From: Thalassotalea psychrophila
Lineage (GTDB): Bacteria > Pseudomonadota > Gammaproteobacteria > Enterobacterales > Alteromonadaceae
Assembly (NCBI RefSeq): GCF_031583595.1
Contig: NZ_CP134145.1
Span: forward strand, 2,914,001 to 2,978,000
Reading direction: 5' to 3'
DNA: 64,000 bases
This document shows, in pieces, positions 45,967 through 56,670 of this stretch (position 1 is the first letter of the stretch; the number at the start of each line of letters is the position of its first letter). Both the position numbers and the translations under genes were made by a program. The notes beneath the pieces were generated by a model. It was not told where the DNA came from. It worked only from the letters and a program-made list of their open reading frames with translations, and made no database searches.

Positions 45967-47052
45967 CTATTTATTCCTCTTTGCAAATTGTTGCATAAAG
46001 CTTACTAATGCTTGCACACCTTCTAATGGCATAGCGTTGTAGATACTAGCTCGCATACCTCCAACAATTCGATGACCTTTTAAGGCTAATAAACCATTCG
46101 TTTTGGCCTCAGCCAAGAATTCAGAATTTAGACTGTCGTCGTTTAAAAAAAATGGGATATTCATTGAGCTACGATTTTTAATCGCAATTTTGTTGTAATA
46201 AAAATCACTACTATCAATATAATTGTATAAACACTGTGCTTTATCCTGATTTAATTTAGCCATCATATCTAAACCACCAAGATCTTTTAGCCACTGAAAA
46301 ACTAAGCTCGCTAAATACCACGCATAAGTTGGTGGTGTATTAAACATAGAGTCATTGTCGCTCGTCATTTTGTAGTCCAAAATAACTGGCGTAGCCGTTT
46401 GTTGTTGACCAATAAGATCATCACGAACGATAACGATTGTTAGTCCTGATGGGCCTATATTTTTTTGAGCGCCCGCATAAATCAAACCAAACTTAGAAAC
46501 ATCTATTGGACGAGATAATATTGTGGAAGACATATCTGCAACCAGTGGTACATCGCCGGTTTCTGGAATGTCAAAAATTTCAATGCCATCGACGGTTTCA
46601 TTTGGACAATAGTGAACAAATGCAGCATCTTTACTAATACGCCAGTGCTCTGAAGGTAATACCGTTTTAACACCTTCATGTTCATTCACGGCATCGATAA
46701 CACGTACATTGCCAAACTTTTCAGCTTCACTCACCGCACTTTTAGACCAAGAGCCGGTAACAACATAATCAGCCGTTTTACCTGCACCTAATAAGTTAAG
46801 TGGCACTGCAGCAAACTGGCCTCGACCTCCACCATGACAAAACAATACTTTGTAATTGTCAGGGATATTTAACAATTCACGCAAATCAGCTTCAGCGTCA
46901 CTTGCAAGTTGCATAAACTCGCTACCGCGATGACTGAGTTCCATTACAGAACAACCTGTGTTGTTCCAATTTAGAAATTCAGATTGAGCTTGCTGCATTA
47001 CCGGTTTTGGTAACATTGCAGGGCCCGCGCAAAAGTTAAATATTTCAGTCAT
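45967..47052 (-). CDS. serC: phosphoserine aminotransferase
   Basis: PLP enzyme of serine synthesis, which in E. coli also acts in pyridoxal phosphate synthesis. The 361-residue protein begins [14 protein letters not shown], has the PLP lysine in [23 protein letters not shown], and ends with [23 protein letters not shown]. It lies just upstream of aroA, to which it is fused by adjacent stop and start codons, and downstream of the gyrA terminator. Confidence 0.96.
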   Translation of the reverse strand: MTEIFNFCAGPAMLPKPVMQQAQSEFLNWNNTGCSVMELSHRGSEFMQLASDAEADLRELLNIPDNYKVLFCHGGGRGQFAAVPLNLLGAGKTADYVVTGSWSKSAVSEAEKFGNVRVIDAVNEHEGVKTVLPSEHWRISKDAAFVHYCPNETVDGIEIFDIPETGDVPLVADMSSTILSRPIDVSKFGLIYAGAQKNIGPSGLTIVIVRDDLIGQQQTATPVILDYKMTSDNDSMFNTPPTYAWYLASLVFQWLKDLGGLDMMAKLNQDKAQCLYNYIDSSDFYYNKIAIKNRSSMNIPFFLNDDSLNSEFLAEAKTNGLLALKGHRIVGGMRASIYNAMPLEGVQALVSFMQQFAKRNK

Positions 47053-47101
47053 GTTTTTTCCAGTTAATAGAACTAATAAATAAGCAATAGGCTAAAAATA
47101 A

Positions 47102-47127
47102 AAATGAGCGGTAAAGACCGCCCATTT
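47102..47127 (-). terminator. gyrA terminator
   Basis: AAATG-A-GCGGT pairs with ACCGC-C-CATTT around an AAAG loop with one internal mismatch, 20 bases beyond the gyrA stop, with T-rich sequence following on the minus strand. Confidence 0.7.
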
Positions 47128-47146
47128 ATAAGATTAGAAATTGAAG

Positions 47147-49867
47147 TTACTCTTCAGTATCAGACTCTTCATCGGCAGCATCAACGCTAGCCTCCGTCGA
47201 TTCTTCACTACTTGTTACTTCACTACTTTCAGAGGTTGGTGCATCACTGCCCTCTTCTGATGGTAACTCTTCTACTTCTTCGATTTCGTCGATGCGCTGT
47301 AAACCTACAACGTTCTCGTCATCGCTAGTGCGAATTAAGCGAACACCTTGGGTATTTCGACCAATGATACTAACCTCATTCACACGAGTACGTACTAATG
47401 TACCGTTATCGGTGATGATCATAATCTCATCGGCATCTTCAACTTGTACTGCGCCAACAACGTTACCGTTACGTTCGCTTACTTTAATTGAAACAACACC
47501 TTTAGTTGCACGGCTCTTCGCTGGATATTCCGCTAACTCAGTACGCTTACCATAACCATTTTCGGTTACCGTTAAGATTGCGCCTTCGGTTCTTGGAATA
47601 ATAAGTGAAACAACTTTTTGTTCACCTTCCAACTTAATACCTCTAACACCAGTACCAGTTCGACCGATAGGTTTCAACGCCCATAGTTCTTCACCTGTTT
47701 CAGGATCAGTTTTAATCGCACCGGTTTCACTGTCACGTTTCTTCTCATTGAAACGAACAACTTTACCTGCATCAGAGAACAACATAATGTCATTTGTTCC
47801 GTCGGTAATATCAACACCTATTAAGGTATCGTCATCACGAAGGTTCAAGGCAATAATACCGTTAGCACGAGGGCGAGAATAAGCCGTTAAAGGCGTTTTC
47901 TTCACTGTACCTGAGGCAGTTGCCATAATTATAAATTTGTCTTCTTCGTATTCTCTTACCGGTAATATGGCAGTGATACGTTCATCACTTTCTAGCGGTA
48001 AAACATTTACAATTGGACGACCACGGGCAGTACGGGTAGCAAGAGGTAATTGGTATACCTTCAACCAGTACATGCGACCACGATCAGAGAAACATAAAAT
48101 AGTGTCATGAGTATTAGCAACCAACAGACGTTCGATGAAATCTTCTTCTTTCATCTTAGTTGCGGCTTTACCTTTACCACCACGACGCTGTGCTTCGTAT
48201 TCTGATAATGGCTGGTACTTCACGTAACCTTCATGAGAAAGCGTTACTACTACATCTTCTTCAGTGATTAGATCTTCAAGAGATAAATCGTGTGAAGCAA
48301 GAGAGATTTCTGTACGACGTTCGTCACCAAATTCATCACGTATTGCTTCTAGCTCTTCACGAATAACTTCCATTAAACGTTCTGGGCTACCAAGAATATG
48401 CAACAATTCAGCAATAATTTCTAATAACTCTTTGTACTCAGTTAGAATCTTTTCGTGTTCTAAACCAGTAAGCTTGTGTAAACGCAAGTCTAAGATTGCT
48501 TGAGCTTGTTGCATTGTTAGGTGGTATTTACCATCTACAATACCAAACCCAGGTTCAACCCATTCAGGACGAGCAGCGTCATCACCAGCACGTTCAAGCA
48601 TTTCAGCTACAGTACCTAGCGTCCAACCTTGACTTAATAAGCCTTCTTTAGCTTCTGCAGGTGTTGGAGATTTCTTAATCAGTTCAATGATAGGATCAAT
48701 GTTACTTAACGCAACAGCTAAACCTTCAAGTAAATGAGCACGTTCTCGCGCTTTGCGTAATTCGAAAATAGTACGACGAGTTACCACTTCACGGCGATGT
48801 AGTACAAATGCTTCAAGCATCGCTTTAAGATTAAATAACTTAGGTTGGCCATTATCGATAGCAACCATGTTCATACCAAAAGAAACTTGCATTTGCGTAA
48901 GCTTATATAAGTTATTTAAAATAACTTCGCCTACTTCACCACGTTTGACTTCAATAACCATACGCATACCGTCTTTATCAGACTCGTCACGTAGGGCTGA
49001 AATGCCTTCTAAACGTTTTTCTTTAACCAGTTCCGCCATTTTTTCAATCAAGCGAGCTTTGTTCACTTGATACGGCAACTCATGAACAACGATAGTTTCT
49101 TTACCAGTTGTTTCATGAACTTCAATGCTCGCACGGGCGCGGATATTTAATTTACCACGACCAGTACGGTACGCTTCTTGAATACCAGCAACACCACTGA
49201 TAATACCCGCAGTTGGGAAATCTGGCGCTGGAATGAATTCAAATAACTCATCGATAGTAATGTCGTTGTTATCGATAAGCGCGATACAACCATTGATTAC
49301 TTCAGTTAAATTATGTGGAGGAATATTTGTAGCCATACCAACGGCGATACCAGAAGAACCATTAACTAAAAGGTTTGGTACGCGGGTAGGCATAACTGCC
49401 GGCATGTATTCCTGACCATCATAGTTAGGTACAAAGTCGACAGTTTCTTTATCTAAGTCAGCTAAAATTGCATGCGATATTTTTTGCATGCGAATTTCGG
49501 TATAACGCATTGCCGCAGCAGAGTCGCCATCAACAGAACCAAAGTTACCTTGGCCGTCAACTAGCATATAACGTAAGGAGAATGGCTGAGCCATACGAAC
49601 GATAGTGTCATATACAGCAGTGTCACCATGGGGGTGATACTTACCAATTACGTCACCAACAACACGGGCAGATTTTTTGTAGCCCTTATTCCAGTCATTT
49701 CCTAATGCACTCATTGCATAAAGAACACGACGATGAACTGGTTTTAAACCATCTCTTACGTCAGGCAATGCACGCCCAACAATTACACTCATGGCGTAAT
49801 CAAGGTAAGAGTTTTTTAATTCATCTTCAATATTGACAGGAACGATTTCTTTAGCCATATCGGTCAT
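47147..49867 (-). CDS. gyrA: DNA gyrase subunit A
   Basis: Breaks and rejoins DNA in supercoiling by gyrase. The 906-residue protein has the catalytic Arg121-Tyr122 pair ([12 protein letters not shown]), the GyrA-box QRRGGKG needed for wrapping, and six beta-pinwheel repeats in the C-terminal domain. At the quinolone-contact position 83 it has threonine ([11 protein letters not shown]) where E. coli has serine; Asp87 is kept. The C-terminus is a long acidic, serine-rich tail (from about 860 to 906). The start aligns with E. coli GyrA. Confidence 0.97.
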   Translation of the reverse strand: MTDMAKEIVPVNIEDELKNSYLDYAMSVIVGRALPDVRDGLKPVHRRVLYAMSALGNDWNKGYKKSARVVGDVIGKYHPHGDTAVYDTIVRMAQPFSLRYMLVDGQGNFGSVDGDSAAAMRYTEIRMQKISHAILADLDKETVDFVPNYDGQEYMPAVMPTRVPNLLVNGSSGIAVGMATNIPPHNLTEVINGCIALIDNNDITIDELFEFIPAPDFPTAGIISGVAGIQEAYRTGRGKLNIRARASIEVHETTGKETIVVHELPYQVNKARLIEKMAELVKEKRLEGISALRDESDKDGMRMVIEVKRGEVGEVILNNLYKLTQMQVSFGMNMVAIDNGQPKLFNLKAMLEAFVLHRREVVTRRTIFELRKARERAHLLEGLAVALSNIDPIIELIKKSPTPAEAKEGLLSQGWTLGTVAEMLERAGDDAARPEWVEPGFGIVDGKYHLTMQQAQAILDLRLHKLTGLEHEKILTEYKELLEIIAELLHILGSPERLMEVIREELEAIRDEFGDERRTEISLASHDLSLEDLITEEDVVVTLSHEGYVKYQPLSEYEAQRRGGKGKAATKMKEEDFIERLLVANTHDTILCFSDRGRMYWLKVYQLPLATRTARGRPIVNVLPLESDERITAILPVREYEEDKFIIMATASGTVKKTPLTAYSRPRANGIIALNLRDDDTLIGVDITDGTNDIMLFSDAGKVVRFNEKKRDSETGAIKTDPETGEELWALKPIGRTGTGVRGIKLEGEQKVVSLIIPRTEGAILTVTENGYGKRTELAEYPAKSRATKGVVSIKVSERNGNVVGAVQVEDADEIMIITDNGTLVRTRVNEVSIIGRNTQGVRLIRTSDDENVVGLQRIDEIEEVEELPSEEGSDAPTSESSEVTSSEESTEASVDAADEESDTEE

Positions 49868-50255
49868 AAAACGATGCTTTCCCTAAATGTCAGCAAAAAT
49901 GCTCAAAATTATTATTATCGAGGCAGAATATTACCATAAAGGTAAGTTACCCTGCACTTCTTTATTTAGAATAAAGACGACAGATTGTTAATCTAATTGA
50001 TCAAACAATATTGTGCGGCTTTAACCTATAAATTACTAGATGTTGATTTAAATAAATTACACAAAAAATGTAACCATTTAGCACCTAAGTAAACAGTAGT
50101 TAAGATTAAACCTTAAACCACCGTTTTTGTCACCCCTTTTTAACTTAATTCCTTAAGTTTGTTTACATAAGCAATTTAGTTCGATATAAATAGTCGCATT
50201 AACAAAATTATAACGTTCTAGTTGTAATACAAGCAGTAACTATATAAGAAAAATA
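49868..50255. other. divergent promoter region of gyrA and the DUF2375 gene
   Basis: About 390 bases of AT-rich sequence between two divergent genes. A good sigma70-type promoter for the rightward gene is visible: TTTACA at 50162-50167 and TATAAA at 50185-50190 with a 17-base spacer. I see no ORF or strong repeat. The gyrA promoter must lie in the left part but I cannot pick it out with confidence. Confidence 0.55.
50162..50190 (+). promoter_or_regulatory. sigma70-type promoter for the DUF2375 gene
   Basis: TTTACA and TATAAA with a 17-base spacer, one mismatch to consensus in each hexamer. A start near 50197 would leave a leader of about 60 bases before the ATG at 50256. Confidence 0.5.
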
Positions 50256-50459
50256 ATGGCAAAACTAAAACAACGTACCGTCACCATTCTTTATTACGAC
50301 ATCTCCTCTTTAGAATTAAATCATGAAATTGCTTCTTTCCCACAAAAAGAACAAGGTCGGGTTATTATTTCTGATGAATTTAAAAAAGGTAAGTCAATTA
50401 TTGCTGTATGTGATGGCGAAGTTACTGTATTAAACAAAATTGGCGATCGCATCGAATAA
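50256..50459 (+). CDS. DUF2375/TIGR02922 family small protein
   Basis: A 67-residue cytosolic protein (TVTILYYDISSLELNHEIASFPQ ... GKSIIAVCDGEVTVLNKIGDRIE). The sequence resembles the short conserved family TIGR02922, known mainly from Alteromonadales, for which no function has been assigned. It has its own likely promoter and sits 150 bases upstream of ubiG on the same strand. The pattern of alternating beta strands suggests a small compact fold; nothing more can be read. Confidence 0.8.
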   Translation: MAKLKQRTVTILYYDISSLELNHEIASFPQKEQGRVIISDEFKKGKSIIAVCDGEVTVLNKIGDRIE

Positions 50460-50608
50460 TCAACTTAAGGAGTTTCGCATTAGCCTTGTGCGAAATAGTG
50501 TAACAAGTCACTTTTAAAACTTTATTTCTCTGTAAAGTCAATTTTCTGTAATTGGCTTTGTCTTTAAGATAGAATCAATACAGATCTTAGCTGCAAACAA
50601 AAATTATC

Positions 50609-51325
50609 ATGTCTGAACAATTAAACGTAAACCCTGAAGAAATAGCCAAATTTGAAAAAGTCGCCAGTCAATGGTGGGACTTACATGGCGATTTTAAGCC
50701 GTTGCATCAAATAAACCCATTGCGTCGCAACTTTATCACTTCTCATGTTGGTGACATTTTTGACAAGCAAGTTATCGATGTTGGCTGTGGTGGTGGTATA
50801 TTGGCAGAAAGCTTAGCTCGATTAGGCGCTAATGTTACCGGTATTGATATGGGACAAGAGCCATTAAATGTGGCTAAGCTACATGCCTTAGAAGCCGGTG
50901 TAACGGTAAATTATGAAAAAATTACAGCTGAACAAAAAGCTAATGAGAATCAACAAAGCTTTGATGTAGTAACCTGCATGGAAATGTTAGAACATGTACC
51001 AGATCCTGCGTCTATCATTTGTGCCTGTGCGCAAATGGTAAAACCTGGTGGTTATGTGTTTTTCTCTACCTTGAATAAAACCACTAAATCGTATTTGTTT
51101 GCAATTTTAGCCGCTGAAAAACTGCTAAAACTGGTGCCTGATGGTACTCATGATTGGGATAAGTTTATTCGCCCGTCACAATTGATTACCTGGGCTGAAA
51201 ATGCTGGCTTAAAATGCTTTGACGCTAGTGGTATTCATTATAACCCAATCACTGAAAACCATAAGTTAGCTGATGGCTTAGACGTTAACTATATTCTTGC
51301 TTTTAAAATGCCTGAGACAATTTAA
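50609..51325 (+). CDS. ubiG: ubiquinone biosynthesis O-methyltransferase UbiG
   Basis: Carries out both O-methylation steps of ubiquinone synthesis. The 238-residue SAM-dependent methyltransferase has motif [21 protein letters not shown], the acidic [16 protein letters not shown], and the stretch [15 protein letters not shown] typical of UbiG, where a membrane-binding segment lies. Its stop shares one base with the following HAD phosphatase start. Confidence 0.96.
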   Translation: MSEQLNVNPEEIAKFEKVASQWWDLHGDFKPLHQINPLRRNFITSHVGDIFDKQVIDVGCGGGILAESLARLGANVTGIDMGQEPLNVAKLHALEAGVTVNYEKITAEQKANENQQSFDVVTCMEMLEHVPDPASIICACAQMVKPGGYVFFSTLNKTTKSYLFAILAAEKLLKLVPDGTHDWDKFIRPSQLITWAENAGLKCFDASGIHYNPITENHKLADGLDVNYILAFKMPETI

Positions 51326-51984
51326 TGTTAAGTACTGCTAAGGGTGTGTTATTTGATTTAGATGGCACACTATTAGATACCGCAGATGATTTAGGCGCAG
51401 CATTAAATCATTTGCTTAACGCTCATGGCTTCACTAAGGTTTCTAGCAAAGAATACCGATTAGTGGCCTCTGATGGAGTTTATCCTTTATTGGACCTTGG
51501 CTTTAAAGAGCAACTTGCTAAATTCGATAAAGAAGTCTTGCGCCAAGAGTTTCTCGATTATTATTTAGAAAATATTGCCACCCATACAAAATTATTTCCC
51601 GGTATTGAGCAGCTGTTAACCTTGATTGAAGATGCTAATATTCCTTGGGGTATTGTCACCAATAAGCCAGCCTTTTTAACTGATCCTCTATTATTGCATT
51701 TTGAACAGTTTGCTAAATCTCAATCAAACATCAGTGGTGATACCATAAAAGAGCGTAAACCTCACCCTGCACCAATGCTTTTAGCAAGTAAACAACTTGG
51801 CGTTGCCGCTGAACATATTTGGTACTTAGGGGATGCCAAACGTGATATTGATGCAGGTAATGCCGCCTTAATGACAACTGTTGCGGTAAAATGGGGTTAC
51901 ATAAAACCCCTTGATGACTGCTCTAAATGGCAAGCAAATCACATTATTTCGAATCCCTTAGATTTAGTAGGGATTAGTAAATAA
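51325..51984 (+). CDS. HAD-family phosphatase (Gph/MupP-like)
   Basis: A 219-residue HAD hydrolase: FDLDGTLLDTADDLGAAL carries the nucleophile and acid aspartates, GIVTNKP the second motif, ERKPHPAPM the lysine, and YLGDAKRDIDAGNAA the metal-binding aspartates. It belongs to the phosphoglycolate phosphatase group. In Pseudomonas the gene after ubiG is mupP, which dephosphorylates N-acetylmuramate 6-phosphate in cell-wall recycling; the same position here, overlapping ubiG by one base, makes MupP the better guess, but substrate cannot be settled from sequence. Confidence 0.85.
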   Translation: MLSTAKGVLFDLDGTLLDTADDLGAALNHLLNAHGFTKVSSKEYRLVASDGVYPLLDLGFKEQLAKFDKEVLRQEFLDYYLENIATHTKLFPGIEQLLTLIEDANIPWGIVTNKPAFLTDPLLLHFEQFAKSQSNISGDTIKERKPHPAPMLLASKQLGVAAEHIWYLGDAKRDIDAGNAALMTTVAVKWGYIKPLDDCSKWQANHIISNPLDLVGISK

Positions 51985-52440
51985 ACAAGTCGTACAAAGT
52001 TTAATCAGTACCGTAACTATCTGTTTATAAATGAGTTTAATATCCTTATCGCTTTATCGTATAAAGCCTCCACTTTTATTACAAAAAAGATTTAAAAAAA
52101 GTTTTTTGTTAAAAAAAAATCTTGCATTTTTGTTAACTCGCACAGAAATGACCCTTACTAAGTTAGTTACCACTAACCTATATTAAGCAAGTTAAAAACA
52201 CGCATTAAAAACACTATATCTAGGGGTTGCATTAAAAGTGAAACCACATTACCTTGTATCTATGCACACAGAAAACCCCAAGATGTTGTGCATTTTTTAA
52301 CAATGCTACATATTGGATGTTGGGTAAAAATAAAGCAGGGAAAGCAGATATAGTATTACTGCGCTTTGCCTTAGTAAAAATAAAAATAAATAAAATAACT
52401 CAATCTATAAACTAATAAATACTATAAAGACAGGTCATTC
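51985..52440. other. upstream region of nrdA
   Basis: A 456-base AT-rich space. The left part has long A and T runs (52080-52125). Around 52211 lies an NrdR-type box, with a weaker one about 40 bases on, described separately. No ORF is convincing. The remaining sequence up to the nrdA start has no clear structure, and a long nrdA leader is likely. Confidence 0.5.
52211..52265 (+). promoter_or_regulatory. putative NrdR boxes
   Basis: ACACTATATCTAGGGG at 52211-52226 fits the left half of the NrdR consensus (ACAC-AT-rich-GTGT) well and the right half less so. A second, weaker match TACCTTGTATCTATGC lies at about 52250-52265, so that the shared TATCTA cores are 40 bases apart. Paired boxes a whole number of helical turns apart are the usual form for nrd promoters under the ATP/dATP-sensing repressor NrdR. 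Confidence 0.45.
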
Positions 52441-54711
52441 ATGAATAACAACCTTTTTGTCACCAAGCGCAATGGTGAAAAAGAACCTATCGATCTCGAT
52501 AAAATCCATCAAGTAATAGACTGGGCAGCAGACGGATTAGACTCCGTTTCAGTTTCTCAGGTAGAAATCAAATCTCACATTCAGTTTTATGACGGTATCA
52601 AAACTGAAGATATTCATGAAACGATCATAAAAGCTGCTGCTGATTTAATCTCAGAAGAAACGCCTGATTATCAATATTTAGCTGCACGTTTAGCGATTTT
52701 CCATTTACGCAAAAAAGCTTACGGTAAATATGAACCGCCAGCATTATTTGATCACGTAACTAAAATGGTTGCTGCTGGTAAATATGACAAGCATTTAACT
52801 GAAGATTACACTGCGGAAGAATTTGCGACTTTAGATAGCTATATTGATCATAATCGCGATAAAAACTTCAGTTACGCTGCTGTTAAGCAATTAGAAGGTA
52901 AATATCTTGTACAAAACCGTGTAACTGGCGAGATTTACGAAAGTGCGCAGTTTTTATATATGCTAGTGTCGGCATGTTTATTTGCAAAATACCCAAGCGA
53001 AACGCGCTTAGAATATATTAAAGGATTTTACGACGCGATTTCCAGCTTTAAGATTTCATTACCTACACCAATTATGGCCGGTGTTCGTACCCCTACTCGT
53101 CAATTCTCATCTTGTGTATTGATTGAAGCTGGCGATAGTTTAGATTCAATTAATGCCACCACGAGTGCGATTGTAAAATACGTATCACAACGTGCTGGTA
53201 TTGGTGTTAATGCCGGACGTATTCGTGCTTTAGGTAGCTCAATTCGTAACGGTGAAGCATTCCATACTGGTTGTATTCCATTTTATAAGCATTTCCAAAC
53301 AGCGGTTAAAAGTTGTTCTCAAGGTGGTGTTCGCGGTGGTGCTGCCACCTTATTCTATCCTTTATGGCATTTAGAAGTAGAAAGCTTATTAGTACTTAAA
53401 AACAACCGTGGTGTTGAAGAGAACCGTGTTCGTCATTTAGATTACGGCGTTCAATTTAACAAAACCATGTACCAACGTTTAATTAAAGGCGATTACATTA
53501 CGTTATTCAGCCCTTCAGATGTTCCTGGTTTGTACGATGCTTTCTTTGAAGACCAAGATAAATTTGAAGCTTTGTATGTAAAATACGAAAACGATGAATC
53601 TATTCGCAAAAAGCGTATTAAAGCAATTGAATTATTCACTTTGTTTGCGCAAGAGCGTGCAAGTACGGGTCGTATTTACTTACAAAACGTTGATCACTGT
53701 AATACTCATAGCCCATTTGATCCAACCGTAGCGCCGGTTCGTCAATCTAATCTTTGTTTAGAAATTGCTTTACCAACTAAACCGATGAATGACATTAATG
53801 ATGCAGACGGCGAAATCGCCTTGTGTACATTATCAGCATTCAACCTTGGTAAAATTGACAGCTTAGACGAATTAGAAGGTTTAGCTGATTTAGCCGTTCG
53901 TGCTCTTGATAATTTATTAGATTACCAAGACTATCCAGTAGCTGCAGCGTTAAGCGCAACTATGGGTCGTCGTACTTTAGGTATAGGCGTAATTAACTAT
54001 GCTTACTACTTAGCTAAAAATGGTGTGTTCTACTCAAACGGTAGCGCCAATAACCTTACGCATAGAACGTTCGAAGCTATTCAGTTTTACTTATTGAAAG
54101 CATCTAACAATTTAGCGAAAGAGCAAGGTGCCTGCCCTAAGTTTAATGAAACGCGCTTATCGCAAGGTATTTTACCGATTGATACCTACAAAAAAGAAAT
54201 TGATAAGGTTTGTTCAGAAGGCTTACACCTAGACTGGGAAGGTTTACGCGCCAGCATTAAAGAGCATGGTGTGCGTAACTCTACAGTATCGGCGTTAATG
54301 CCATCAGAGACTTCTTCACAAATTTCAAATGCTACAAATGGTATCGAGCCACCTCGTGGTTTGATCAGTGTTAAAGCCAGTAAAGATGGTGTGTTAAAGC
54401 AAGTAGTACCAGAGTATGAAAAACTTAAGCATAACTATGAGTTGCTGTGGAATATCCCTGATAACACAGGTTATTTAGAGCTAGTTGGTATCATGCAAAA
54501 ATTCGTTGACCAAACAATTTCAGCAAATACTAACTATAACCCGGCAAACTTTGAAAACGGTAAAGTACCGGTTAAGCAAATATTAAAAGATATATTGCTC
54601 GCCTATAAACTTGGTGTAAAAACCATGTATTACCATAATACTTTTGATGGCGCTAACGATAGCCAAAATGATATGGAAGACGATTGCGCCGGCGGTGCTT
54701 GTAAGATCTAA
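52441..54711 (+). CDS. nrdA: ribonucleoside-diphosphate reductase class Ia, subunit alpha
   Basis: Large subunit of the aerobic enzyme that makes deoxyribonucleotides. The 756-residue protein has an N-terminal ATP cone (VTKRNGEKEPIDLDKIHQVIDWA), the active-site cysteines (SSCVLIEAGDS, QSNLCLEIALP), the radical-path tyrosines near the end and the redox pair Cys749 and Cys754 in CAGGACKI. ATP-cone presence means dATP inhibition is likely. It is followed by nrdB and yfaE. Confidence 0.97.
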   Translation: MNNNLFVTKRNGEKEPIDLDKIHQVIDWAADGLDSVSVSQVEIKSHIQFYDGIKTEDIHETIIKAAADLISEETPDYQYLAARLAIFHLRKKAYGKYEPPALFDHVTKMVAAGKYDKHLTEDYTAEEFATLDSYIDHNRDKNFSYAAVKQLEGKYLVQNRVTGEIYESAQFLYMLVSACLFAKYPSETRLEYIKGFYDAISSFKISLPTPIMAGVRTPTRQFSSCVLIEAGDSLDSINATTSAIVKYVSQRAGIGVNAGRIRALGSSIRNGEAFHTGCIPFYKHFQTAVKSCSQGGVRGGAATLFYPLWHLEVESLLVLKNNRGVEENRVRHLDYGVQFNKTMYQRLIKGDYITLFSPSDVPGLYDAFFEDQDKFEALYVKYENDESIRKKRIKAIELFTLFAQERASTGRIYLQNVDHCNTHSPFDPTVAPVRQSNLCLEIALPTKPMNDINDADGEIALCTLSAFNLGKIDSLDELEGLADLAVRALDNLLDYQDYPVAAALSATMGRRTLGIGVINYAYYLAKNGVFYSNGSANNLTHRTFEAIQFYLLKASNNLAKEQGACPKFNETRLSQGILPIDTYKKEIDKVCSEGLHLDWEGLRASIKEHGVRNSTVSALMPSETSSQISNATNGIEPPRGLISVKASKDGVLKQVVPEYEKLKHNYELLWNIPDNTGYLELVGIMQKFVDQTISANTNYNPANFENGKVPVKQILKDILLAYKLGVKTMYYHNTFDGANDSQNDMEDDCAGGACKI

Positions 54712-54724
54712 GCCATACATAAAA

Positions 54725-54764
54725 CAATCCAGTTTGTAGGGTGTTTCACCAACAAGCTGGATTG
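54725..54764 (+). other. long hairpin between nrdA and nrdB
   Basis: CAATCCAGTTTGT pairs with ACAAGCTGGATTG (one G-U pair), and inside is a smaller GGTG/CACC stem. It lies 14 bases after the nrdA stop and is not followed by a T-run, so a processing or stability element is more likely than a terminator. Confidence 0.5.
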
Positions 54765-54850
54765 CTCAGTTTATATTACTGTGTTAAACAGAATTTTTGT
54801 CACACACCTTAGAACCAATAAATGAAAGTGACAGCATTAAAGAGTTAAAA

Positions 54851-55981
54851 ATGAAATATTCTACATTTAATCAAGTTAAAAATGACCAATTACTTGAACC
54901 TATATTTTTAGGTAATCCGGTTAATGTTTCGCGTTACGATCAACAAAAACATTCCGCATTTGAGAAATTAATTGAAAAACAATTATCATTTTTCTGGCGC
55001 CCTGAAGAAGTTGATGTGTCTAAAGATAGAGCTGACTGGCAGTCTATTTCAGAAGCAGAGAAGCATATTTTCATTTCAAATTTAAAATACCAAACGTTAC
55101 TTGATAGCATGGCTGCACGTAGTGTAAACGCCGTATTTTTGCCGTTAGTTTCTTTACCTGAGGTTGAAACTTGGATTGAAACATGGGCATTCTCAGAAAC
55201 TATTCACTCTCGTTCATACACTCATATTCTACGTAACCTATTCACTAACCCTGCTGAAGTGTTCGATGATATTGTGGTTAATCCAGCAATTTTAAAACGT
55301 GCCAGCAGCATCGCCAAATATTTTGATGATGTGATTTTAATGGCGCAGGTTTATAACTTGCATGGTGAAGGCACCCATGAAGTTGACGGTGAAACCATCG
55401 AAGTGACTAAACGTAAATTAAAAGAGCGTATTTATTTAGCCATTTGTTCGGTAAATGCCCTTGAAGCAATTCGTTTTTATGTGTCTTTTGCTTGTTCTTT
55501 TGCCTTTTCAGAGCGTCAATTATTGGAAGGAAATTCAAAAATCATCAAGCTAATCGCTCGCGATGAGGCACTACATTTAACCGGTACTCAACATATATTG
55601 AATATTTGGGCAAATGGTCAAGATGATCCTGAAATGAAAGAAGTCAGTGACGATTTAAGAGAGCAAGGCCGCCAAATCTTTATGGATGTGGTTGAGCAAG
55701 AAAAAGAATGGGCAGATTATCTGTTCAAAGACGGTTCAATGATCGGCTTGAATGCTGAAATGTTAAAACAATATATTGAATATATTAGTAATCAACGTAT
55801 GACCGCTATTGGCTTTGATGCACCATTTAAGATCAGAAGTAATCCACTACCTTGGATCAACAGCTACCTTGTATCTGATAACGTGCAAGTTGCGCCACAA
55901 GAAACTGAGATTTCTTCTTACCTAGTTGGTCAAACAGACAGCTCAGTTGATAGTAGTGACTTTGAAGATTTTGATCTTTAA
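54851..55981 (+). CDS. nrdB: ribonucleoside-diphosphate reductase class Ia, subunit beta
   Basis: Small subunit carrying the diiron site and tyrosyl radical. With the start at the ATG at 54851 ([17 protein letters not shown]), which has AAAGAG upstream, the protein is 376 residues, the same as E. coli NrdB; a frame 18 residues longer would need a TTG start. Iron ligands are in [29 protein letters not shown] and [14 protein letters not shown]. The C-terminal SSDFEDFDL tail docks on NrdA. Confidence 0.96.
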   Translation: MKYSTFNQVKNDQLLEPIFLGNPVNVSRYDQQKHSAFEKLIEKQLSFFWRPEEVDVSKDRADWQSISEAEKHIFISNLKYQTLLDSMAARSVNAVFLPLVSLPEVETWIETWAFSETIHSRSYTHILRNLFTNPAEVFDDIVVNPAILKRASSIAKYFDDVILMAQVYNLHGEGTHEVDGETIEVTKRKLKERIYLAICSVNALEAIRFYVSFACSFAFSERQLLEGNSKIIKLIARDEALHLTGTQHILNIWANGQDDPEMKEVSDDLREQGRQIFMDVVEQEKEWADYLFKDGSMIGLNAEMLKQYIEYISNQRMTAIGFDAPFKIRSNPLPWINSYLVSDNVQVAPQETEISSYLVGQTDSSVDSSDFEDFDL

Positions 55982-56007
55982 ACTAATACTTAACCGATAT
56001 TCAAACT

Positions 56008-56274
56008 ATGACTAATAAAGTCACCGTTGATGGTAAGCTTGTTGAAACTGATTTCGACAAGCTTATTTTTAAAACAGCCCTCGAATACCTCGAATCAAAT
56101 AATATTGAAATTCACTATCACTGCCGTGATGGATTTTGCGGTGCCTGTAGAGTTACTCTAGATAAAGGCGAAATTGAATACATCAATGGCGAGCCATTGG
56201 CCTTTGTTCGTGAGGGTGAAATCCTACCTTGTTGTTGCATTCCTAAAACAGACATAACGATTAGTACAGAATAG
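56008..56274 (+). CDS. yfaE: 2Fe-2S ferredoxin for NrdB maintenance (YfaE)
   Basis: An 88-residue plant-type [2Fe-2S] ferredoxin. Three cluster cysteines are Cys39, Cys44 and Cys47 in CRDGFCGAC; the fourth is one of the three consecutive cysteines at 75-77 (LPCCCIP). In E. coli YfaE reduces the diiron centre of NrdB and keeps the radical active. It is 26 bases after nrdB, the usual position. Confidence 0.93.
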   Translation: MTNKVTVDGKLVETDFDKLIFKTALEYLESNNIEIHYHCRDGFCGACRVTLDKGEIEYINGEPLAFVREGEILPCCCIPKTDITISTE

Positions 56275-56338
56275 TTAACCTGAGCTGAGAATAGTTAGTT
56301 ATACTCAATTATAGAAGCAAAAAAAGTAGCACCATAAA

Positions 56339-56638
56339 ATGTCAGAAATGAGTCAATTATTAGCCAGTGCAGAAAAGGCCGAAGCTTACTTAAAGTTATT
56401 AGCTAATAAAAATCGCCTGATGATTTTATGTAACCTAGTTGAAGGTGAGCGTTCTGTAAGCCAGCTAAACGAACTAATCCCACTCGCTCAGTCAGCACTA
56501 TCTCAGCACTTAGCATCACTAAGAACGGCTAAAATGGTAAGCACGCGGCGTGACGCTCAAACAATTTATTACTCACTAGCAGATGATGATGCTAAACAAA
56601 TATTACAACTACTTTACCGCATGTTTTGTGAAACTTAG
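56339..56638 (+). CDS. ArsR-family regulator with persulfide-sensor cysteine pair
   Basis: A 99-residue winged-helix protein of the ArsR/SmtB type: LKLLANKNRLMILCNLVEGERSVSQLNELIPLAQSALSQHLASLRTAKMVSTRRDAQTIYYSL. It has only two cysteines, Cys31 and Cys97, 66 residues apart, the same spacing as the two reactive cysteines of BigR, SqrR, YgaV and Vibrio HlyU, which sense sulfane sulfur or peroxide by forming an inter-cysteine bridge. It is therefore probably such a sensor, not an arsenic sensor, which would need CxC-type cysteines. It lies downstream of yfaE and convergent with the cytochrome b561 gene. Confidence 0.88.
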   Translation: MSEMSQLLASAEKAEAYLKLLANKNRLMILCNLVEGERSVSQLNELIPLAQSALSQHLASLRTAKMVSTRRDAQTIYYSLADDDAKQILQLLYRMFCET

Positions 56639-56670
56639 CTCTTACTCTTTAATCTTTTAAACCATAACAT

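Noticed and set aside
54797..54850. N-terminal extension of NrdB
   Set aside because: The longer frame begins at TTG without a ribosome-binding site; the ATG at 54851 gives the same length as E. coli NrdB.
56339..56638. Arsenic or zinc resistance regulator
   Set aside because: The CxC or histidine-aspartate metal sites of ArsR/SmtB are missing; the two cysteines match persulfide sensors instead, and no arsenic genes are nearby.
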